A stretch of 5,681 bases of DNA, from assembly GCA_934481375.1 (NCBI GenBank), contig CAKSPN010000122.1, positions 1-5,681 on the forward strand, in the 5' to 3' direction. Of this stretch, positions 1-4,492 are shown piece by piece. A program made the translations under genes and the position numbers. The DNA comes from an uncultured Clostridia bacterium (lineage in GTDB: Bacteria > Bacillota > Clostridia > UBA1381). Each line of letters begins with the position of its first letter. The stretch's first letter is position 1. The notes below the pieces were generated by a model. The model ran no database searches. It was not told the DNA's origin and saw only the letters and a program-made list of their open reading frames with translations.

Positions 1-38
1 TTTTCGTCCTTTTGTGCAATAAACTGTTTTAAATCCAT
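1..38 (-). CDS. Start of an unidentified gene downstream of the alpha-galactosidase (partial)
   Basis: Only the first 12 codons are visible (MDLKQFIAQKDE), and the rest lies beyond the left edge. The ATG at 38-36 follows an AAAGGAA ribosome binding site (47-53) with 8 nt spacing. That site overlaps the stop codon of the alpha-galactosidase gene, whose last base is 14 bp upstream of this start. Such tight coupling implies co-transcription, so a carbohydrate-related role (another glycosidase, a transporter part or a sugar-metabolism enzyme) is plausible. This is inference from position alone; twelve residues are too few to name a family. Confidence 0.7.
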   Translation of the reverse strand, partial: MDLKQFIAQKDE

Positions 39-52
39 TTTAAACGTTCCTT

Positions 53-2137
53 TCATATTATAAATTCAAACCAAACCGCACTTTTTCCTTCAAGTTTAAC
101 GCCGAGTGTTGTTTCCGACACGTTAAATTCGGGATCATTGTGAGCATAGGTTCGTTTTACCGTTAATTTATCCGCATATTTTGACAGGTCTATGCGTGCC
201 TCTTTTTCCTCCGAAGCTGTATTCCACACTGCAAGCATAAGGCGGTTTTCACTTAAAAGTCCGAGCGGTGCAATCTCCTCCGCATTCATTCGATGCATAC
301 CTGTGGGATATATCGGACAGCTTTGCGGAATATATTGTCTGATTTCTTTAAAAATCTCCGTACCTTTCTTTACAAGCGCAAAATTCTTTTCATCGCACAA
401 ATCTATTCTGCCTGAAAGATACATAGCGCCCATAAGTCCCGTAACAATATTGAATGCGGTTTCTTTGCCGTCCTCTCTTTCCTTTACATATTCCTCCGTC
501 AGCTTGAACTTTTCTTTCACTTCCGCATTTGCCGGATACGGATATGCCCATAATCCGGCTTTCTCCGGGGGCATAATCGCAGCCGAACCCATTGCTATTG
601 ACGGATTGTTAAGATATATTTCCTGGTCGGACGTGCTTTGGAGCGAAAATCTTCTTAATGTTTTATTATCTTCCCTAAGTGCTCCGCTGCCGCAGTTTTC
701 CATTACAAGTCCGGGGAATTTTTTGTACAGGCTGTCGATAAATGCATAAAACGCATTTGTGTTTTCAATAAGTCCCTCAGCCGGCGAGTCGCCGTCATAA
801 TTATTTGTACAGCCTGCTCCCGTTGACAGGTTATAATCATTCTTTATGTAGCGGTAACCCATATCGTACACGGCTTTTACACGCTCGGTCAGATAATCGC
901 ACACACGCTTGCTCTTAAAATTATAAAAATGTCTGTTTTGTATTCCGACAGGTTTTCCGTAACGGCACAGAACATTATTTATATCCTCCGCTATAAGCTC
1001 CGCCGAATTGAAACAGGTATCAAATTCAAACCATATTCCGGGAATCATTCCCTTTTCCTTTATTCTGTCCGCAATATATTTTAAATCTTTTTCTTTGTAG
1101 TTTTTCGGATTCGGAATCCAGTCGCCCAATCCGTCCCCTGCCTTGTTGCACGACCAACCGCCGTCTATGCAGAAATATTCGCAGCCTGCCTCTGCGGCGG
1201 CGTCTACCAGCGGAAGAACAAGCTCCGGAGTCTGAGTGTTCCAAAGGCAGTCCATATAATCGTTGAACACAAGCGGTATTTTTTTGCAGTCAAACACGCT
1301 GTCTGTTCTTTTAAAATCATTCAGAGCTTTTACGGCTTCTTCAAAACCGCCCTCAACCACTCCGTAAAAAGCACGCTCGGTGCTGTATTCTCTGCCCGGC
1401 TTAAGCACATAGTGCCAGTTGCCAACGCTTTCTTCGCACGAGCTTGCCTCCATTGCCAGCTTTGACGATTTGTATCCGCCGTAGCAGGCAAGCTTTATCT
1501 GCCAGCTGTGTGCGCCCTCGGTTTCCATAAACCAGGTCTTTCCGTCTGTTTTGTCCTCGGCTATTACGATGGGATAAAAATCGTTCGTGCTCCAGCTTCC
1601 CGTTGTTCCGAAACGATAAAACTCACTTTCCCACTCGCCGTTCGTTGACGGGTACAAGCCGAGGTCCGACGGCGTATATGAACGCCACTGTCCCTCGCCC
1701 TGCCACTTACTGTGGCAAAGACTTATTTTTATATCTTTTTTATACCATGGCATATTCTCAGAATATCCGACATATTCAAGAAATGCCGAGGACAGTCCCG
1801 TAAGATTTATTTCCTTATTGCTTATATTTGTTATCGTATTCTGCTGTACAATAACGCCTGCCACATTCTCAAGCTTTATCGTTACCGCTATTCCCTCATC
1901 ATTATGTGAATATTTAAGATAGAGTGAATTGCCGTACTGTTCCGCTCCGTTGAAAGCAAACCCGTCCTCCGTAAGAATAAGCGGTGTATGCCCGTCAATA
2001 ACTATACTCAAATTTGCACGGGCGCTTTCATAAAACGTCTGCGGCTTGTAATCGCCGAAAATCCCTTCATCATCAATGACAAATTTTCCATTATCATAAA
2101 TGAGAATATCAATTCCGTCCAAATTATACTTTTTCAT
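53..2137 (-). CDS. GH36-family alpha-galactosidase, cytoplasmic (694 aa)
   Basis: Probable alpha-galactosidase of glycoside hydrolase family 36 (clan GH-D), which removes terminal alpha-1,6-galactose from raffinose- or melibiose-type sugars with retention of configuration. Residues 1-270 look like the N-terminal beta-supersandwich domain, about 285-600 the TIM barrel, and 610-694 the C-terminal beta domain. Barrel signatures are visible: IDGGW (324-328), GDWIPNPKNY (338-347), GMIPGIWFEFD (363-373), the nucleophile motif YIKNDYN with Asp434, and ENCGSGALRED (480-490), matching the family CSGGGGRxD motif with acid/base Asp490, then SLQSTSDQ (498-505). The canonical KWD reads KND here. There is no signal peptide, so the substrate must be imported. 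Length is typical for the family. The start is set by AAGGAG at 2145-2150, 7 nt upstream. The gene is first in an operon with the gene at 1-38. Family confidence is high; exact substrate is uncertain. Confidence 0.9.
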   Translation of the reverse strand: MKKYNLDGIDILIYDNGKFVIDDEGIFGDYKPQTFYESARANLSIVIDGHTPLILTEDGFAFNGAEQYGNSLYLKYSHNDEGIAVTIKLENVAGVIVQQNTITNISNKEINLTGLSSAFLEYVGYSENMPWYKKDIKISLCHSKWQGEGQWRSYTPSDLGLYPSTNGEWESEFYRFGTTGSWSTNDFYPIVIAEDKTDGKTWFMETEGAHSWQIKLACYGGYKSSKLAMEASSCEESVGNWHYVLKPGREYSTERAFYGVVEGGFEEAVKALNDFKRTDSVFDCKKIPLVFNDYMDCLWNTQTPELVLPLVDAAAEAGCEYFCIDGGWSCNKAGDGLGDWIPNPKNYKEKDLKYIADRIKEKGMIPGIWFEFDTCFNSAELIAEDINNVLCRYGKPVGIQNRHFYNFKSKRVCDYLTERVKAVYDMGYRYIKNDYNLSTGAGCTNNYDGDSPAEGLIENTNAFYAFIDSLYKKFPGLVMENCGSGALREDNKTLRRFSLQSTSDQEIYLNNPSIAMGSAAIMPPEKAGLWAYPYPANAEVKEKFKLTEEYVKEREDGKETAFNIVTGLMGAMYLSGRIDLCDEKNFALVKKGTEIFKEIRQYIPQSCPIYPTGMHRMNAEEIAPLGLLSENRLMLAVWNTASEEKEARIDLSKYADKLTVKRTYAHNDPEFNVSETTLGVKLEGKSAVWFEFII

Positions 2138-2144
2138 ATCTGCA

Positions 2145-2196
2145 CTCCTTGATGGTTTCTAAATGCCATAATACCACATATACCAAATTTGTGCAA
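2145..2196 (-). promoter_or_regulatory. Promoter and RBS of the alpha-galactosidase operon
   Basis: Reading the minus strand, a -35-like TTGCAC (2191-2196) is followed after 17 nt by TATTAT (2168-2173). The -10 box is preceded by TGG, an extended -10 (TGn) element that can compensate for the poor -35 (three of six consensus bases in register). Transcription would start near 2161, giving a leader of about 24 nt that contains the AAGGAG ribosome binding site at 2145-2150. A weak -35 with an extended -10 suits an activated or sugar-inducible promoter, but I found no convincing cre site or LacI-type operator. Confidence 0.55.
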
Positions 2197-2233
2197 GCTT
2201 TTTTCGAACTTTTCTCAGACTTTTTTTGTCCAC

Positions 2234-2286
2234 TTGACACATCGGCTTTTCGGGTGTATAATATACTTTCAATATATTTAAGGAGG
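2234..2286 (+). promoter_or_regulatory. Consensus sigma-70/sigma-A promoter and RBS of the MgtC-like gene
   Basis: A perfect TTGACA (2234-2239) and perfect TATAAT (2257-2262) are separated by the optimal 17 bp. Initiation is expected near 2269. The leader is only about 26 nt and contains AAGGAGG (2280-2286), 8 nt before the ATG at 2295. The leader is too short for a magnesium riboswitch or a leader-peptide attenuator like those upstream of Salmonella mgtA/mgtC. The -10 lies in a short dyad, GTATA-A-TATAC (2256-2266), which may be incidental. Confidence 0.88.
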
Positions 2287-2294
2287 CTTGCCAA

Positions 2295-2771
2295 ATGGCA
2301 GAAACTAATTTTCAGCTTTATCAGCTGATACTTGCACTAAGGATAGTTGCCGCCGGCATATGCGGGGCAATAATAGGAATTGAACGGCTTATCCGTTCAA
2401 AAGACGCCGGAATAAGAACGCACTGTATAGTGGCGATGGGTGCGGCGCTTATGATGATAGTATCAAAATACGGCTTTTTTGATACCGCAGCCGGTGAATT
2501 GGGTATGCGAGGTGCGGACGGCGCAAGAATTGCGGCGCAGGTTGTAAGCGGAATAGGTTTTTTGGGCGCAGGCATAATCTTTGTACATAAAAATTCGATA
2601 ACCGGTCTTACCACCGCCGCCGGCATATGGACCACTTCTGGAATAGGTCTTGCAATGGGTGCGGGAATGTATGTACTCGGATTTATAACCACCGTTATCG
2701 TTGTCGTTGCACAAATAGTTTTCCACAGAAACTTTCACTGGCTTAACGCACTGCACGACAGAGAAGAATAA
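2295..2771 (+). CDS. MgtC/SapB-family inner-membrane protein (158 aa, short form)
   Basis: Member of the MgtC/SapB membrane protein family, whose Salmonella namesake supports growth in low magnesium and inside macrophages by modulating ATP synthase and membrane potential; most homologues in commensals are uncharacterised. Family signatures are clear: GAIIGIERL (24-32), KDAGIRTH (36-43), GARIAAQVVSGIGFLGAG (76-93), and GLTTAAGIW (104-112) followed by a glycine-rich helix. Hydrophobic stretches near 8-29, 43-57, 81-97, 104-122 and 123-143 suggest four to five transmembrane helices. The C-terminal soluble ACT-like domain of full MgtC (about 230 residues) is absent, since the protein stops shortly after the last helix. 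It is transcribed alone, divergently from the alpha-galactosidase operon, from a consensus promoter and directly into a strong terminator. A true virulence role is not implied; a general ion-homeostasis or membrane function is likelier. Confidence 0.9.
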   Translation: MAETNFQLYQLILALRIVAAGICGAIIGIERLIRSKDAGIRTHCIVAMGAALMMIVSKYGFFDTAAGELGMRGADGARIAAQVVSGIGFLGAGIIFVHKNSITGLTTAAGIWTTSGIGLAMGAGMYVLGFITTVIVVVAQIVFHRNFHWLNALHDREE

Positions 2772-2878
2772 AAATCAGCAAGCACTTTTGTGCTTGCTGA
2801 TTTTGTTACACGCCGTCTGTATTTTTTCCCTTTCGGCATTAAAGTCTTAAATTCGCGGCGTATTGCATCCGTTTCCAT
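2735..2878 (-). CDS. Possible small basic peptide (47 aa), doubtful
   Basis: An open frame on the minus strand begins at ATG 2878 with METDAIRREFKTLMPKGKKY, continues with an Arg/Lys-rich stretch (RRRVTK), and ends at TGA 2735-2737. For it: the residue pattern up to about position 26 looks protein-like, and a strong minus-strand promoter lies just upstream (2928-2955). The frame is also open above the ATG for roughly 20 codons (to a TGA near 2946) without a good start. Against it: there is no convincing ribosome binding site, the frame runs through the terminator hairpin (2771-2804), and its tail is antisense to the MgtC-like gene. It could be a genuine peptide, the 3' remnant of a decayed gene, or chance. 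No family is recognised. Confidence 0.22.
   Translation of the reverse strand: METDAIRREFKTLMPKGKKYRRRVTKSASTKVLADFYSSLSCSALSQ
2771..2810. terminator. Bidirectional rho-independent terminator
   Basis: A perfect 15 bp inverted repeat (2771-2785 and 2790-2804) encloses a TTTT loop. The core is a GC-containing stem, TCAGCAAGCAC/GTGCTTGCTGA, flanked by AAAA and TTTT, so each strand has a U-tract after the stem (TTTTGTT on plus, TTTTTATT on minus). It begins at the last base of the MgtC-like stop codon. It can end that transcript and also the convergent minus-strand transcription arriving from 2976-5681 or from the promoter at 2928-2955. Confidence 0.93.
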
Positions 2879-2927
2879 TTTCGTTATGTCGTTTCGCACA
2901 ATATTAACACTGTCTGCCTTTGCTGTA

Positions 2928-2955
2928 ATTATAACACAGTTTCACCTTTATTCAA
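2928..2955 (-). promoter_or_regulatory. Strong minus-strand promoter upstream of a small transcript
   Basis: On the minus strand TTGAAT (2950-2955) is followed after 16 nt by a perfect TATAAT (2928-2933). The -10 is preceded by TGT, an extended -10 element. Initiation is expected near 2921. The first terminator reached is the hairpin at 2771-2804, predicting a transcript of about 150 nt. It lies about 20 bp beyond the stop codon of the unknown gene at 2976-3578, so it does not serve that gene. The downstream product is undefined: a small RNA, a small ORF, or an antisense regulator of the MgtC-like gene's 3' end. Confidence 0.5.
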
Positions 2956-2975
2956 GCAGTATATTATGCTCCTGC

Positions 2976-3578
2976 TCATATTGTAAAACTGCTTTTTCTT
3001 ATACAATCTACAAAACTGTTCATTAACTCAAAACCAAGTCCCTTAACAGAACCAATCTTCTCAATGCCGAACATTGCTTTATTTCGTATTACATCCGAAA
3101 GAATATTTTCATCTTTGTTAAGCATACAGTAATAATATCTATCTCCGGCATCACTCACAACAATGCCGATTATTCTTGCCGCAAACACACTATTATTAAC
3201 CGGCATAAAACAAAGCGCAATCTTTTCTCTTTCTGAAATCATAACAATATCAGCATTCCATGTTTTCGGATTAGTATCGTTTCGCCTTATGTCAACAATT
3301 GCCGGAGTAAATCCAACAACTTGCGGTTGATTACAAAAAGTAATATAAGCATTTGCAAAAAAATTTCTTAATACCAATGCATCGTTTGAATTAACAACAT
3401 CTGCAAATTGCTCATGATTTTGACGAATAATATCAAAAACAGCTCCGGATGCAAAATGTTCAGAAGGAGCTTTTTGCATTATATTTTGAAATACCTTTTT
3501 CATAATTTCATCTTTTGAGTCAGATGTATTTCCGTTTGTTATATTTGTTTTTTTCTTAAATTTATCAAAAAATCCCAT
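2976..3578 (-). CDS. Hypothetical cytoplasmic protein (200 aa), AT-rich
   Basis: I do not recognise this protein. It opens with MGFFDKFKKK, a short amphipathic, lysine-rich N-terminus common in soluble bacterial proteins, followed by a polar linker rich in Asn, Thr and Ser (residues 11-22). A helical region (23-80) contains EIMKKVFQNIM and a segment around 66-80. Beta-rich stretches follow, such as VVGFTPAIVDI (87-97), ADIVMIS (109-115), KIALCFMPV (119-127) and ARIIGIVVSD (134-143), then YYYCML (148-153) and a C-terminal helix (157-195). There is no signal peptide or transmembrane helix. The start is fixed by GAGGGGG at 3587-3593, 8 nt upstream. Three sampled 60 bp lines within the gene average about 32% GC, lower than the lines sampled in the galactosidase and MgtC genes (50-60%), which hints at separate acquisition. 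It follows the lipoprotein gene by 91 bp in the same direction. Confidence 0.85.
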   Translation of the reverse strand: MGFFDKFKKKTNITNGNTSDSKDEIMKKVFQNIMQKAPSEHFASGAVFDIIRQNHEQFADVVNSNDALVLRNFFANAYITFCNQPQVVGFTPAIVDIRRNDTNPKTWNADIVMISEREKIALCFMPVNNSVFAARIIGIVVSDAGDRYYYCMLNKDENILSDVIRNKAMFGIEKIGSVKGLGFELMNSFVDCIRKSSFTI

Positions 3579-3599
3579 TTTATATTCCCCCTCATTCCT

Positions 3600-3638
3600 A
3601 TCGGATTTTTCTGCTTCTGTTCAAGCATACTATCCGAT
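3600..3638. repeat. Nested inverted repeat in the leader of the unknown gene
   Basis: A 7 bp inverted repeat, ATCGGAT (3600-3606) and ATCCGAT (3632-3638), encloses a second 5 bp one, TGCTT (3612-3616) and AAGCA (3623-3627) with a 6 nt loop. In RNA transcribed from the minus strand this can form an interrupted hairpin ending about 6 nt before the ribosome binding site at 3587-3593. No U-tract follows, so it is not a standard terminator. It could be an mRNA-stabilising or processing element between the lipoprotein and the unknown gene, an operator, or chance. Confidence 0.35.
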
Positions 3639-3669
3639 TATTGTTTATTCCTCACACCTATGAGTTTTC

Positions 3670-4473
3670 TTACTTAATCAACGAAAGCAGATACGCACAT
3701 CTTTCTTTTGTATAGTCTATCCCTACGGAATTCATTGCAAGCGGAGCCATCGAACCTCCCTCATATTCCTTGCCCGTCTCACTTATTGCATTTTCTTTTT
3801 GTTTTATCCAATTTTGCTCATCCTTTTGCAATGCTGCAAACTCATTTTGAGGCATTGTTTCTTCCAAATATCCGTATATCTCATTCAAAAGCCTGTCCCA
3901 TTCGTTATATATCTCTCCGCTTTTTATATTCATTGTTTGCTGCGGTGCATCGGGAATTTCTTTTTGCGAAAGAGCATTAAACCGTTCTTTAATTTCTGTC
4001 TTCATTTTTTCTGCTTTTGGTTCATAAATACTCGGTACAACTCGGTATCCGCCCGTTCCCGGTTGAAAAATCAGGCCGTCTTCCAGATCCACAACATTAA
4101 AATGCTCCTCTCCGTCCTCGTTGTCGATACAGTAACGAGCCTTTCCAATTTCGCCGTATGCACCGATACCTTCGTTTTCTGAAGTAATCTCGAAAATATC
4201 CTCCGTACCGTCTGCCCATAACACTTTTGCCTGATTTTCGCCATACGGCACTATCTCAATTTTTTTAAAATCCTCTGCATATTGCGGATCACTATACCCT
4301 GTGTAATACCACACGCCCATAAATTTTGAGCCGATGTGTTCTTTCTTTTGCTCGCCGAAATCGGACACCGCGCTTTGTTCCGAAATGTCATTCGATGTGT
4401 TTTTATCCGCATTATTACAACCCGATGCAAAGATAATTAAAGCCGATAAAACAAATAAATATAACTTTTTCAT
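3670..4473 (-). CDS. Membrane lipoprotein with C-terminal LprI/DUF1311 domain (267 aa)
   Basis: Predicted lipoprotein exported by Sec and anchored on the outer face of the membrane. Residues 1-18 (MKKLYLFVLSALIIFASG) form a classic signal, with ASGC as lipobox and Cys19 as the lipidated residue; a polar Asn/Ser/Asp linker follows. Residues 48-145 form a beta-rich, acidic domain with GVWYYTGYSD and repeated Trp/Tyr/Gly that I cannot name. Residues 180-265 match the LprI/DUF1311 pattern: MNIKSGEIYNEWDRLLNEIY, then FAALQKDEQNWIKQKE, GGSMAPLAM and a terminal ERCAYLL. One member, mycobacterial LprI, inhibits lysozyme; most others have no known function. The frame stays open to 4602, but the start at 4473 is chosen because AAGAGGG sits 5 nt upstream and a signal peptide begins exactly there. 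It lies 19 bp behind the subtilase gene, indicating co-transcription. Confidence 0.87.
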   Translation of the reverse strand: MKKLYLFVLSALIIFASGCNNADKNTSNDISEQSAVSDFGEQKKEHIGSKFMGVWYYTGYSDPQYAEDFKKIEIVPYGENQAKVLWADGTEDIFEITSENEGIGAYGEIGKARYCIDNEDGEEHFNVVDLEDGLIFQPGTGGYRVVPSIYEPKAEKMKTEIKERFNALSQKEIPDAPQQTMNIKSGEIYNEWDRLLNEIYGYLEETMPQNEFAALQKDEQNWIKQKENAISETGKEYEGGSMAPLAMNSVGIDYTKERCAYLLSLIK

Positions 4474-4478
4474 AATTG

Positions 4479-4485
4479 CCCTCTT
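4479..4485 (-). promoter_or_regulatory. Ribosome binding site deciding the lipoprotein start
   Basis: The minus strand reads AAGAGGG five bases before ATG 4473. It lies in the 19 bp gap after the subtilase stop codon (4493-4495). It rules against the upstream in-frame ATG at 4602, which would overlap the protease gene by 110 bp and bury the lipoprotein signal sequence 43 residues inside the protein. Confidence 0.85.
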
Positions 4486-4492
4486 TTCTGTA

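Noticed and set aside
192..749. 185-codon plus-strand open frame inside the galactosidase
   Set aside because: It is antisense to a clearly conserved GH36 coding region, has no recognisable family, and has a Ser/Phe-rich composition typical of an opposite-strand shadow.
2138..2294. Possible riboswitch or magnesium-sensing leader in the divergent region
   Set aside because: Both predicted leaders are about 25 nt, too short for a structured sensor, and no riboswitch core motif was recognised.
2321..2692. 123-codon minus-strand open frame within the MgtC-like gene
   Set aside because: It is an opposite-strand shadow of a gene with strong family motifs and has a Pro/Ala/Ile-biased composition.
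2955..2976. AGCAG/CTGCT inverted repeat at the end of the unknown gene as a terminator
   Set aside because: The arms are only 5 bp with a 12 nt loop, and no U-tract follows on the minus strand.
2790..3026. 78-codon plus-strand open frame after the MgtC-like gene
   Set aside because: It starts with GTG within the terminator hairpin, has no ribosome binding site, and its end overlaps the convergent unknown gene.
3600..3638. Inverted repeat as a terminator for the lipoprotein gene
   Set aside because: The outer stem is only 7 bp, the loop is interrupted, and no U-tract follows on the minus strand.
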